21,977 bases of DNA from Firmicutes bacterium UBA6132 (lineage in GTDB: Bacteria; Bacillota_A; Clostridia; Tissierellales; Sedimentibacteraceae). Made by a program: the position numbers and the translations under genes. Under the pieces are notes generated by a model. The model worked only from the letters and a program-made list of their open reading frames with translations. It was not told where the DNA came from and did not search any database. Every line of letters begins with the position of its first letter. The first letter of the stretch is position 1. Positions 1-7,341 of the stretch are shown in pieces. The stretch lies in assembly GCA_002435835.1 (NCBI GenBank), contig DIVM01000112.1, forward strand, positions 1 through 21,977, given 5' to 3'.

Positions 1-120
1 GTACATTTCTCAGCTATCCAAGGAGATGGATTCAAATCATTAGAAGAAGGCCAAAGAGTTAACTTTGAAATAGTTCAAGGCAACAGAGGCGAACAAGCAG
101 CTAACGTTACTAAAGCGTAA
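1..120 (+). CDS. csp: Cold-shock protein (CspA family), C-terminal part
   Basis: The first 39 codons of the window, read in frame 1 to a TAA at 118-120, encode the end of a small nucleic-acid-binding cold-shock protein; the start lies outside the window. The visible residues run from [14 protein letters not shown] through [18 protein letters not shown] to NVTKA. These match the second half of the family's OB fold: the VHFSAI strand (RNP-2-like), the F-K-S-L segment, a V-x-F-E strand, and the G-x-Q/E-A-A-x-V close. The family acts as an RNA chaperone in the cytoplasm. The gene ends at a strong terminator, so it is probably monocistronic or the last gene of its unit. Only the N-terminal part is missing. 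The family call is secure, but which paralogue this is cannot be told. Confidence 0.93.
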   Translation, partial: VHFSAIQGDGFKSLEEGQRVNFEIVQGNRGEQAANVTKA

Positions 121-126
121 TTAACA

Positions 127-161
127 ATGCACTGGATTATATCCAGTGCATTTGCTTTTTT
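127..161 (+). terminator. Intrinsic terminator of the cold-shock gene
   Basis: An 11-bp perfect inverted repeat (127-137 with 141-151, core TGCACTGGAT) with a 3-base TAT loop begins six bases after the stop codon. It is followed by a T-rich tract (151-161, interrupted by GC). This is a typical Rho-independent terminator for the plus strand. No comparable T-run follows it on the minus strand, so it probably does not stop the opposing opp transcript. Confidence 0.9.
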
Positions 162-188
162 GATATATATAATATAATAATATAATTT

Positions 189-425
189 TTATAAATAAAA
201 ATAATACATAAAAGTTAAAATAGCACACATAATTGATATGTATATTAAAACATAGGGCAAAACCAAAGAAAATAAAGCTATAATCATAGCAAGTATATCT
301 GTTTTTTCAAGATGTAATTTTCTATTGGCTTTGTTTTTTTTGTTTTGATATATATATCTATCATGTGATAAATTTGCAGTCCTAATTATTTGTAAATCTT
401 CTTCTACACGTTTTTTACTTACCAT
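189..425 (-). CDS. Small two-helix membrane protein of unknown function downstream of oppF
   Basis: I do not recognise this 78-residue protein. The start is the ATG at 425-423, starting MVSKKRVEEDL, because AAAGGAG sits six bases upstream; the longer in-frame extension has no SD. Residues 1-43 are charged and lysine/arginine-rich. They are followed by a hydrophobic region of roughly 30 residues that could form two short membrane helices (from about ILAMIIALFSLVLPY to ISIMCAILTFMYYFY), ending almost at the C-terminus. It starts 10 bases after the oppF stop on the same strand, so it is probably the last gene of the opp transcript and may be translationally coupled. It could be an accessory transporter peptide or an unrelated passenger. 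No terminator was seen after it. It is probably a real gene because of the SD and spacing; its function is unknown. Confidence 0.6.
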   Translation of the reverse strand: MVSKKRVEEDLQIIRTANLSHDRYIYQNKKNKANRKLHLEKTDILAMIIALFSLVLPYVLIYISIMCAILTFMYYFYL

Positions 426-435
426 AGCATCTCCT

Positions 436-1449
436 TTAAAACATTTTATTAGCTTTATGGCACATAGCAAAATGATTGTTTTCAACTTCTTTATATTCTG
501 GTAGCATTTCTTTACATATTTGTTTTGCATATGAGCATCTTGTGTGAAAGCGGCATCCTTCAGGAGGTTTTGATGGGGAAGGAATGTCTCCTTTTAAAAT
601 TATACGTTTTATGCTTTGTTTTGAAGTTGGGTTCACAGTTGGAACTGCTGATAATAAAGCTTCTGTATATGGATGAAGAGGATTATTAAAAATTTGGTTT
701 TTGCTACCTTTCTCTACAATTTGACCAAGATACATTACAGCAACATCATCACTAATAAATTTAACAACTGATAAATCGTGGGAAATAAATAAATATGTCA
801 ATTTAAAATCCTCTTGTGCATCTTTTAAGAGGTTAATTATTTGTGATTGTATGGAAACGTCAAGTGCTGATACAGCTTCATCACATATAATGAATTCTGG
901 ATTTACAGCCAGGGCTCTTGCTATGCATATTCTTTGTCTTTGACCACCGGAAAATTGATGAGGATATCTTGAAGCTTGATGTTCAAATAAACCACATTTA
1001 CTAATTATTTCTACTACTTTTTCCATCATTTCATCTTTGTTTTTTACAATTTTATGTTGAAGCATTGCTTCCCCTACAATTTCATAAATAGGTAACCGAG
1101 GGTTTAATGAACTATATGGATCTTGAAATATTATTTGCATTTTAGTTCTTATTTGACTTAATTCATTTTTATTTAATTCATAAATATTTTTACCATTAAA
1201 ATATACTGTTCCTTCTGTAGGTTGTATTAAGCTTAACATGGTTCTACCAAGAGTTGATTTTCCACATCCTGATTCTCCGACTATTCCTAATACTTTGCCT
1301 TTTTGTATGTTAAATGAAACTCCATCAACTGCTTTTACATGCCCAGATACTTTTTGAAATAATCCGGATTTTATTGGAAAATATTTTTTTAAATTATGAA
1401 CACTAATTATATCAATATTTTTAGGATTGTTTTCTGCTGTATTATTCAT
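436..1449 (-). CDS. oppF: Oligopeptide/dipeptide ABC transporter ATP-binding protein OppF/DppF
   Basis: This is one of two ATPase subunits that power peptide import through OppBC. Seen in the sequence: Walker A GESGCGKST, Q-loop FQDPYSSLNP, ABC signature SGGQRQR, Walker B IICDEAVSALD, and H-loop SHD. The C-terminal extension is the one typical of Opp/Dpp ATPases, with the HPYTEAL motif and the spaced cysteines of CRFHTRCSYAKQIC...MCH, which in related transporters form a metal or Fe-S site. I chose the ATG at 1449-1447 (337 residues, starting MNNTAENN), eight bases after AGGA. A more upstream ATG at 1470 has no SD. With this start the gene overlaps the end of oppD by 8 bases, as expected for coupled translation. 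The VSALD form of Walker B and the order after oppD support F rather than D. The peptide substrate cannot be read from the ATPase. Confidence 0.95.
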   Translation of the reverse strand: MNNTAENNPKNIDIISVHNLKKYFPIKSGLFQKVSGHVKAVDGVSFNIQKGKVLGIVGESGCGKSTLGRTMLSLIQPTEGTVYFNGKNIYELNKNELSQIRTKMQIIFQDPYSSLNPRLPIYEIVGEAMLQHKIVKNKDEMMEKVVEIISKCGLFEHQASRYPHQFSGGQRQRICIARALAVNPEFIICDEAVSALDVSIQSQIINLLKDAQEDFKLTYLFISHDLSVVKFISDDVAVMYLGQIVEKGSKNQIFNNPLHPYTEALLSAVPTVNPTSKQSIKRIILKGDIPSPSKPPEGCRFHTRCSYAKQICKEMLPEYKEVENNHFAMCHKANKMF

Positions 1450-2434
1450 GGTTGTTTTCCTCGCTCTCATCGAATAAATAACATGCTACTTTATGGTTGT
1501 TTTTTAAATCAGTTTCTTTTGGAAATTCATTTTTACATTTATCTTTTACATGAGAACATCTTGGATGAAATGGGCAACCACTTGGAACATTATTTAAATC
1601 TGGAACATTTCCAGGTATTACATGAAGGCGTGAACTATTTGTACTTATATCAGGTTTTGATGAAATTAATCCTTTAGTATATGGATGTTTTGGATTTTTA
1701 AATATTTCTTCTGTATCTGCTACTTCAACTACTTTTCCAGCATACATTACCATAACACGGTTACTAATTTCAGATATAACACCAAGGTCATGAGTTATAA
1801 AAATAATTGAAGCATTAATTTTTTTCTTTAACTCATTCATTAAGTCCAAAACCTGTGCTTGAATTGTAACATCTAAAGCAGTTGTTGGTTCGTCAGCAAT
1901 TAAAAGTTTTGGTTCACAGGCAAGAGCCATGGCTATCATAGCCCTTTGACGCATTCCTCCTGATAAAGAAAATGGATATTCATTTACCACGCGTTCAGGA
2001 TTTGGAATTTTAACTAAATCAAGCATTCGTATACTTTCTTCGTGAGCTTGTTTTTTGCTCATACCTCTATGTAAAATCATAGTTTCACTTATTTGCTTCC
2101 CTATTTTGAATATTGGATTTAATGAAGTCATAGGTTCTTGAAAAATAAAAGCTATGTCGTTTCCTCTTATTTCTCGTAATCTCTGTTCAGATATTTTTAA
2201 CATATTTTCACCATTAAAAATTATTTCTCCTCCTTCGTATTTTCCTGGTGGAGTTTCAACTAAGCGAACTAATGACAAACTTGTGATACTTTTACCACAA
2301 CCTGATTCACCAACTATTCCAAGGGTTTCTCCTTCATTAACATAAAAGCTAACATCATCTACTGCTTTTAAAACTCCGTTATCAGTATGAAAATATGTTT
2401 TAAGATTGTTTACTTTTAATAATTTACTTTGCAT
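1442..2434 (-). CDS. oppD: Oligopeptide/dipeptide ABC transporter ATP-binding protein OppD/DppD
   Basis: This 330-residue protein is the first ATPase subunit of the peptide importer and forms a heterodimer with OppF on the cytoplasmic face of OppBC. Motifs seen: Walker A GESGCGKS, Q-loop FQEPMTSLNP, signature LSGGMRQR, Walker B LLIADEPTTALD, and H-loop THD. The C-terminal oligopeptide-type extension carries HPYTKGL and the cysteines of CPFHPRCSHVKDKC...ACY. The four-cysteine pattern is intact, so a metal or Fe-S site is plausible by analogy with other Dpp/Opp ATPases. It starts 3 bases after the oppC stop and its end overlaps oppF, so oppC, oppD and oppF are one tight transcription unit. It has the family's normal length and nothing is missing. 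Confidence 0.96.
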   Translation of the reverse strand: MQSKLLKVNNLKTYFHTDNGVLKAVDDVSFYVNEGETLGIVGESGCGKSITSLSLVRLVETPPGKYEGGEIIFNGENMLKISEQRLREIRGNDIAFIFQEPMTSLNPIFKIGKQISETMILHRGMSKKQAHEESIRMLDLVKIPNPERVVNEYPFSLSGGMRQRAMIAMALACEPKLLIADEPTTALDVTIQAQVLDLMNELKKKINASIIFITHDLGVISEISNRVMVMYAGKVVEVADTEEIFKNPKHPYTKGLISSKPDISTNSSRLHVIPGNVPDLNNVPSGCPFHPRCSHVKDKCKNEFPKETDLKNNHKVACYLFDESEENNHE

Positions 2435-2437
2435 AAT

Positions 2438-3325
2438 TTACCTCTTCATTTTCGGGTCAATTGCATCACGAAGTCCATCTCCTAACAAGTTAAAACACAT
2501 TACAGAAATGAAAATGCAAATTCCTGGAGGAATCCAATACCACCACTTTTCTTGAATAACTAATGTATTACGAGCTTCTTGAATCATATTGCCCCATGTT
2601 GGAGTTGGAGGTGACACTCCAAGGCCAAGAAAACTTAGGGATGTTTCCGTTAAAATTACACTTGCCATTCCAAGAGTAGCATATACTATAATATATGCTA
2701 ATACATTTGGTAAAAGATGTTTAAAAATTCTTCTTATATCGCTTATTCCAAGAGCTTCGCACGCTTCCATATATTCTATTTCTCTTAAAGTTAAAATTTG
2801 ACCTCTAACAATTCTTCCAATTCCAGGCCAGCTTAATATAGCTAAAATTAATATTAAATTTAAAATTGAATTACCAAATATTGCAGCTATGGTAATGCAT
2901 ATAATCATAAATGGAAATGACATAAATATCTCCGCTATACGCATGATAATTATATCAACTATGCCACCATAAAAACCTGCTATACTTCCTAACACAGTAC
3001 CTATTAAACATTCAAGTGCTACAACTGATAAAGCTACACCAAGAGATATTCTTCCAGCATAGAAAAGTCTTGTAAATAAATCCCTTCCAATTTTATCAGT
3101 TCCAAGTATATGTTCGTTATCTGGAGATTGGTCCATTTGTTGCATATTTGTAGTTTCCATGGAATAAGGTGAAATCATGGGTACAATTAAACAAAGAAGC
3201 ATAACAAATAAAAGCATAAACAAGCTTATCATTGCCATGGTATTTTTTCTAAGATTATAAAATACTTCACCCCAATATGATTGATTTCGACGTCTATGTT
3301 TTCTTTTATATTTATTTTTTTTCAT
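2438..3325 (-). CDS. oppC: Oligopeptide ABC transporter permease OppC/DppC
   Basis: This 295-residue integral membrane protein is one half of the transmembrane channel. It has a basic N-terminus (KKNKYKRKHRRR), a first membrane helix at about 30-52 (FMLLFVMLLCLIVPM), a periplasm-facing loop containing the GTDKIGRDLFTRL motif typical of OppC/DppC, then further helices. The cytoplasmic EAA loop, which docks onto the ATPases, is visible as EYMEACEALGISDIRRI followed by FKHLLPN. The C-terminus has the family pattern TSLSFLGLGVSPPTPTWGNM and LGDGLRDAIDP. The ATG at 3325 follows GGAGG with 5-6 bases of spacing. Oppositely, its stop lies 3 bases before oppD. Complete and ordinary. Confidence 0.96.
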   Translation of the reverse strand: MKKNKYKRKHRRRNQSYWGEVFYNLRKNTMAMISLFMLLFVMLLCLIVPMISPYSMETTNMQQMDQSPDNEHILGTDKIGRDLFTRLFYAGRISLGVALSVVALECLIGTVLGSIAGFYGGIVDIIIMRIAEIFMSFPFMIICITIAAIFGNSILNLILILAILSWPGIGRIVRGQILTLREIEYMEACEALGISDIRRIFKHLLPNVLAYIIVYATLGMASVILTETSLSFLGLGVSPPTPTWGNMIQEARNTLVIQEKWWYWIPPGICIFISVMCFNLLGDGLRDAIDPKMKR

Positions 3326-3346
3326 ATTTCCTCCAAAATCATTAAT

Positions 3347-4312
3347 TTAATCATATCTTATTCTTGGATCTGCTATTGCATATAAAATATCTGCAACTAA
3401 AGCACCTATAAGAGTTAACAAAGCTAGCATTGCATTTATGCCAAGTATTAAAGGATAATTTCTTGTCATGGTAGCTTCAACTGATATTTTCCCAAGTCCT
3501 GGTAAGGCGAAAATAGTTTCTGTTATAACAGCTCCTGATAAAAGAGATGGAATCCAAAATCCAAGTAAAGTTATAATAGGAATGATTGCATTTCTAAAAG
3601 CATGCCTGTAAATAACAGTTTTTTCTCTTAAACCTTTTGCTCTTGCAGTTCTTATATAATCTTGTTTTATAACTTCTAACATACTTGAACGTGTATAACG
3701 CATGAAGCTTGCCGTAGAGCCAAGTCCTAAAACAATGCTTGGAAGAACTAAATGCCATGCTATATCTAAATATTTTGTCATAGGATTATTAGAAAACAAT
3801 AGAGGGTCTTTTAGTCCAAATAAAGGAAAAAGCTGATAATCAACAGCAAGAAACTTTAAAAGCAATAGCCCAAAGAAAAATGATGGTATACTTATACCTA
3901 TTAGAGAAACAACAGTAAGTATGTTATCAGTTTTGCTATATTGTTTAGTTGCGCTTATAACACCTGCTGGAATTCCAATTAAAACAGAAATTACTAAAGA
4001 AACAGATGAAAGAAGAAGAGTCGAACCCATATAATCTTTAATAACATCTGTAACTGGTTTTTTATGTGTTATAGAATATCCTAAATTTCCACTTAAAGCT
4101 TCTTCAATCCAATTTAAAAACCTAAAATACCAAGGTGTGTTTAAACCAAGTTTATCAGCTAATTCAGCTTTTTGTGCAGGAGTCATTTTTGGACTCATCA
4201 TATGTGAAACAGGACTGCCAGGTGCTTGTTGTAAAATAAAAAATAATATGAATAAAATCCCTATGAAAACTGGAATCATTTGAATGATGCGCCTAATAAT
4301 ATAATTTTTCAT
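3347..4312 (-). CDS. oppB: Oligopeptide ABC transporter permease OppB/DppB
   Basis: This 321-residue protein is the partner membrane subunit of OppC. The N-terminal helix (MIPVFIGILFILFFIL) is followed by the QQAPGSP segment found in OppB/DppB N-termini and the LGLNTPWYFRFLNWI stretch typical of the family. The EAA loop lies near residue 220 (DYIRTARAKGL, then YRHAFRNAI). The C-terminal half shows ETIFALPGLG and ends with DPRIRYD, both family hallmarks. The ATG at 4312 follows AAAGGAG seven bases upstream. That SD directly abuts the T-run of the hairpin that separates this gene from oppA, so transcription read-through and ribosome access may be linked. It is 21 bases upstream of oppC. Confidence 0.96.
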   Translation of the reverse strand: MKNYIIRRIIQMIPVFIGILFILFFILQQAPGSPVSHMMSPKMTPAQKAELADKLGLNTPWYFRFLNWIEEALSGNLGYSITHKKPVTDVIKDYMGSTLLLSSVSLVISVLIGIPAGVISATKQYSKTDNILTVVSLIGISIPSFFFGLLLLKFLAVDYQLFPLFGLKDPLLFSNNPMTKYLDIAWHLVLPSIVLGLGSTASFMRYTRSSMLEVIKQDYIRTARAKGLREKTVIYRHAFRNAIIPIITLLGFWIPSLLSGAVITETIFALPGLGKISVEATMTRNYPLILGINAMLALLTLIGALVADILYAIADPRIRYD

Positions 4313-4324
4313 ACGGTCTCCTTT

Positions 4325-4350
4325 AAAAAAGCTCGGCCCTAGGACCGAGC
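4325..4350 (-). terminator. Attenuator-type hairpin between oppA and oppB
   Basis: On the minus strand a GC-rich stem (GCTCGG..CCGAGC, 4350-4331, about 8 bp with one G-U pair) begins nine bases after the oppA stop. It is followed at once by six Ts (4330-4325) and then by AAAGGAG, the oppB SD. This is a full intrinsic terminator. Because oppBCDF has no other obvious promoter, it probably works as a partial terminator or 3' stabiliser, making OppA more abundant than the membrane complex, as is common in binding-protein operons. Confidence 0.88.
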
Positions 4351-4359
4351 ATGCTATTT

Positions 4360-6036
4360 TTATTCAATAGTTATATTTTTAAGTCTTTGTACCCAGTCTG
4401 CATATGTTCCAAGGTCCATACCTTTAACTCTGTTATTTATTCCCCAAATTTCACTTCTGTAAGCTATTATTACATGAGGTATTTCATAGTTCATAACTTT
4501 AGCCCATTCTTTATATATTTCAGCTCTTTTTTCTGTTTCAAATTCATTTCTGCCTTCTTTAACTAATTTCATAGCTTCAGGATTTTTATAACCTGATGCG
4601 TTAAATCCTCCTGCTACATATGCATCATCATCAAATAAAGCACCAGTTGGATCCGGGTCGATTGACAGAGTAAATCCCATTGTATAAATGTCAAAATTTT
4701 TATCTTCAGGGGCTGCATCCATTGTACGAGAAGCCACTGTGTCAAAATCCATAAGTTCAATTTCTAATTCAACTCCAAGTTGTTTCCAAGTATCAGCTGC
4801 CATGCCTGACAATGTAGCTGGCCATGAAGATTCTGTATAAACTAACCAATTAACGTGGAATTTTTCTCCGTCTTTATACCTGAATCCATCATTGCCCATT
4901 TTCCAACCAGCTTCATCCATCAGTTTAGCTGCTTTATCTAAATCAAAATCATATGCGTTTAAATCTTTAGTATCAGGGAATGCCCATGAAGCTGGAGATA
5001 TAGGTGCCATACCAACTGAACCTAAACCTTCGCCATATTGAGCTTTTATAAATGACTTTCTGTCAAGAGCATACATTAATGCCTGCCTTACTCTAACATC
5101 TGAAAGATTTGGTTTTGTTGTGTTAAAGCACATAAATGTATATCCGTTGCCAAGATAATTCGCTACCTGTGCGTTACTTAGTCCTTCAAGGGCTTGAAGA
5201 TTTTCTATACTTGCACCAGGTTGACCAAAATCAATTTGGCCTGTTTGTATTGCAGAAATAATAGATTCATCAGGAACTTCTGACATTAATACACCGTCAA
5301 TTTTAGCGGCATTGGAAGGGTCCCAATAATTTTGATTTTTCATTACTTTAATATATTGTTTTGGTTCAAAAGAATCAAATACCATTATTCCAGAGCCAAG
5401 TGGATTTTCATTTAAAGCAAGGAATTCATCCCAAGTATTAAAAGCATAATAATCAGATGGCAATATGCCATATATAAAACTTTCAATATTAGCAGGAGCA
5501 GTTGTTCCTTCTTTAAATGTGAATGCTATTTTTTTATCATCGATTACTTTAATTCCGTCAAAAGTATCGCTTTGTTTTGAATGAAATTCATCATAACCTG
5601 CTAAATTATTTACAGCATATGCTCTAGGACCATTGTAGTCTGGATGTGCAATAGTTTTATAAGTAAATTCTACATCTTCTGTTGTTAAAGGGGATCCATC
5701 CGAAAATTTTATTCCATCTTTTAAAGTAAATGTATATGTAAGTTTGTTTTCTGAAATTTCCCATGTTGCTAAATCAGCAACCATTTCACCCTTATCATCA
5801 TTGCCTACTAATGCTTCAAAAATAGTTCTGCATACATAATCATCATAAAGATTGTCAGACATTATTGGGTTAAAAACTCCTGAGTATCCACTTAAACCCA
5901 TTTTTAGAATTTTATCAGCTTTTGGTTCTTCTTTAGTTGGTTGTTCTACCGTGCTTTGTGTTTTACTGCAACCTGTAAACAAAAAAGCAACCATGACAAA
6001 TACTAACAAAACGCTCAATATTTTTTTGAATTTCAT
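4360..6036 (-). CDS. oppA: Peptide-binding lipoprotein OppA/DppA (family 5 solute-binding protein)
   Basis: This 558-residue lipoprotein captures peptides outside the membrane and delivers them to OppBC. The N-terminus MKFKKILSVLLVFVMVAFLFTGCSK is a lipoprotein signal sequence with the acylated cysteine at residue 23. A short Q/E/K-rich linker follows, then a family-5 solute-binding fold. Visible family features include FTLKDGIKFSDGSPLTTEDV, VRQALMYALDRKSFI, and a C-terminal WAKVMNYEIPHVI and region. I chose the ATG at 6036-6034 because GGAGG lies seven bases upstream (TGGAGGTTAAA-ATG). The in-frame ATG at 6048 has no SD. The gene is the first of the opp unit. Ligand specificity (oligopeptide, dipeptide, nickel or other) cannot be set from sequence by eye; the length and neighbours favour peptides. 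Confidence 0.95.
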   Translation of the reverse strand: MKFKKILSVLLVFVMVAFLFTGCSKTQSTVEQPTKEEPKADKILKMGLSGYSGVFNPIMSDNLYDDYVCRTIFEALVGNDDKGEMVADLATWEISENKLTYTFTLKDGIKFSDGSPLTTEDVEFTYKTIAHPDYNGPRAYAVNNLAGYDEFHSKQSDTFDGIKVIDDKKIAFTFKEGTTAPANIESFIYGILPSDYYAFNTWDEFLALNENPLGSGIMVFDSFEPKQYIKVMKNQNYWDPSNAAKIDGVLMSEVPDESIISAIQTGQIDFGQPGASIENLQALEGLSNAQVANYLGNGYTFMCFNTTKPNLSDVRVRQALMYALDRKSFIKAQYGEGLGSVGMAPISPASWAFPDTKDLNAYDFDLDKAAKLMDEAGWKMGNDGFRYKDGEKFHVNWLVYTESSWPATLSGMAADTWKQLGVELEIELMDFDTVASRTMDAAPEDKNFDIYTMGFTLSIDPDPTGALFDDDAYVAGGFNASGYKNPEAMKLVKEGRNEFETEKRAEIYKEWAKVMNYEIPHVIIAYRSEIWGINNRVKGMDLGTYADWVQRLKNITIE

Positions 6037-6079
6037 TTTAACCTCCATTATTTATCGCTCTTATAGAGCTAATATAAAT

Positions 6080-6106
6080 CAAATGTATGTATTTAACATA
6101 CATTTG
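6080..6106. promoter_or_regulatory. Perfect inverted repeat upstream of oppA (possible operator or leader hairpin)
   Basis: CAAATGTATGT (6080-6090) and its exact reverse complement (6096-6106) flank a 5-base ATTTA spacer, 44 bases upstream of the oppA start. It has no T-run to act as a terminator. The arms and spacing suit either a dimeric repressor operator (11-5-11) or an RNA hairpin near the 5' end of the oppA message. I do not recognise the motif. Confidence 0.5.
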
Positions 6107-6348
6107 TATTTATCAGAAACATGAAATTTCAATAATTTAATATTTCTTGATAAAAATTTATCGAAAAACATAAATAAATATTAAATATAAGTAAAATTAT
6201 GCAATAACATAAATAATTAAAAAAGTACATGTATCATAGTTATATATATGTTTTAAACTCACTTTTTATGCTTATATGCAATGTATATATATTAAATTGA
6301 TTGCGAATTAGTTTGAAAGAAAAATTATTGAAAATAAAAGAACCTTTG

Positions 6349-6377
6349 TTTACATATAAAATCAATTATGATATAAT
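6349..6377 (+). promoter_or_regulatory. Housekeeping promoter of metF-metH
   Basis: TTTACA (6349-6354), a 17-base spacer, and TATAAT (6372-6377) give a near-consensus vegetative promoter. The expected start of transcription is near 6384, giving a leader of about 60 bases before the metF ATG at 6446, with GGAGG at 6436-6440. The leader is too short for a SAM riboswitch or a T-box. Confidence 0.8.
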
Positions 6378-6445
6378 ACTTTAAATTTACGTACCAGCTG
6401 ATTAATATTACATAGGTACAATTTTCTAAAATATCGGAGGATAAC

Positions 6446-7327
6446 ATGCAGATTAAAGAAATATTTGATAAAAAGAAATTGGTATTTTCATTTGAAATAT
6501 TCCCACCAAAAGCTACATCATCTATTGATACTATATATAAAACATTGGAAGCATTAAGCGATTTAAGACCTGATTTTATAAGTGTTACATATGGTGCAGG
6601 GGGCGGTAGTAACCAAAATAAAACTACAGAAATTACATCCATAATTAAAAATAAATATAATATAGAATCAGTAGCACATTTAACATGCATTTCATCTACA
6701 AAGCATGAAATAAATGAAGTTTTAAAAGGTTTAAAACAAGAAGGAATAGAAAATATATTAGCTTTAAGAGGAGATGTTCCTTTAGATGAAGAAATAAAGG
6801 GAGATTTTAAACATGCTTCAGATTTAGTTAAATTCATTAAAGAAAATGGAAATTTTGATTTAGCTGGTACATGCTATCCAGAAGGTCATATGGACAGTAA
6901 AAATCTTGAAGAAGATGTTAAAAATTTAAAATATAAAATAGATGCAGGAGTAACTCATCTTATAACTCAACTTTTCTATGATAATAATGAATTTTATAAT
7001 TTCATGAACTTAGTTAAAAAATACAATATAAATGTACCTATAGAAGCAGGTATTATGCCACTAACAAATAAAAAACAAATATATAGAATTGCAGAATTAA
7101 GCGGTTCTAAAATTCCTGATAAATATCGTAAAATTGTAGATAAATTTGAACATGATCCAGATGCATTATTAGATGCAGGTATTGCATATGCAACAGAACA
7201 AATTATTGATTTAATTTCAAACGGTGTTGACGGAATACATTTATACACAATGAACAATCCATATGTTGCAAGAAAAACTCATAACAACATAATAAAATTA
7301 GTTCACTCAATTAACAGAGATTTATAA
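6446..7327 (+). CDS. metF: Methylenetetrahydrofolate reductase
   Basis: This 293-residue flavoprotein reduces 5,10-methylene-THF to 5-methyl-THF, the methyl donor for the next gene's product. Seen: the N-terminal FSFEIFPPKA motif carrying the conserved catalytic glutamate, VTYGAGGG, LTCISST, the LALRGDVP motif of the family, GTCYPEGH, the TQLFYDN motif, and the C-terminal GIHLYTMN. All are diagnostic of the TIM-barrel MTHFR family. The ATG follows GGAGG by five bases. The gene is 14 bases upstream of metH in the same direction and under one promoter, so the two enzymes are made together to pass a methyl group to homocysteine. Length matches the bacterial catalytic-domain-only form; there is no regulatory extension. 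In acetogenic or fermentative Clostridia such enzymes can also serve other one-carbon flux, but the metH context supports methionine synthesis. Confidence 0.97.
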   Translation: MQIKEIFDKKKLVFSFEIFPPKATSSIDTIYKTLEALSDLRPDFISVTYGAGGGSNQNKTTEITSIIKNKYNIESVAHLTCISSTKHEINEVLKGLKQEGIENILALRGDVPLDEEIKGDFKHASDLVKFIKENGNFDLAGTCYPEGHMDSKNLEEDVKNLKYKIDAGVTHLITQLFYDNNEFYNFMNLVKKYNINVPIEAGIMPLTNKKQIYRIAELSGSKIPDKYRKIVDKFEHDPDALLDAGIAYATEQIIDLISNGVDGIHLYTMNNPYVARKTHNNIIKLVHSINRDL

Positions 7328-7341
7328 TAAGTGAGGACAAT

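Larger units (their letters stand above)
6037..6445. other. Divergent intergenic region between oppA and metF
   Basis: This is about 409 bases of very AT-rich DNA between two divergent operons. I see a perfect 11-bp inverted repeat (6080-6106) in the oppA leader side and a weaker one at 6147-6164 (GATAAA-AA-TTTATC). Near the right end are a strong plus-strand promoter (6349-6377) and the metF SD. I found no convincing minus-strand promoter for oppA; the best guess, TGAGTT with TATGAT near 6261-6233, is weak. No open reading frame with an SD and no riboswitch-like fold were found here. Confidence 0.7.

Noticed and set aside
6147..6164. GATAAA-AA-TTTATC inverted repeat
   Set aside because: Only about eight AT-rich pairs, likely in DNA of this composition; noted within the intergenic entry but not called as an operator.
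6384..6445. SAM riboswitch or T-box in the metF leader
   Set aside because: The leader after the predicted promoter is about 60 bases, with only a short GTACC/GGTAC pairing and no terminator, too small for either.
6325..6837. 170-residue minus-strand open frame opposite metF
   Set aside because: It is the antisense shadow of the metF coding frame and covers its promoter; it has no SD or recognisable motif.
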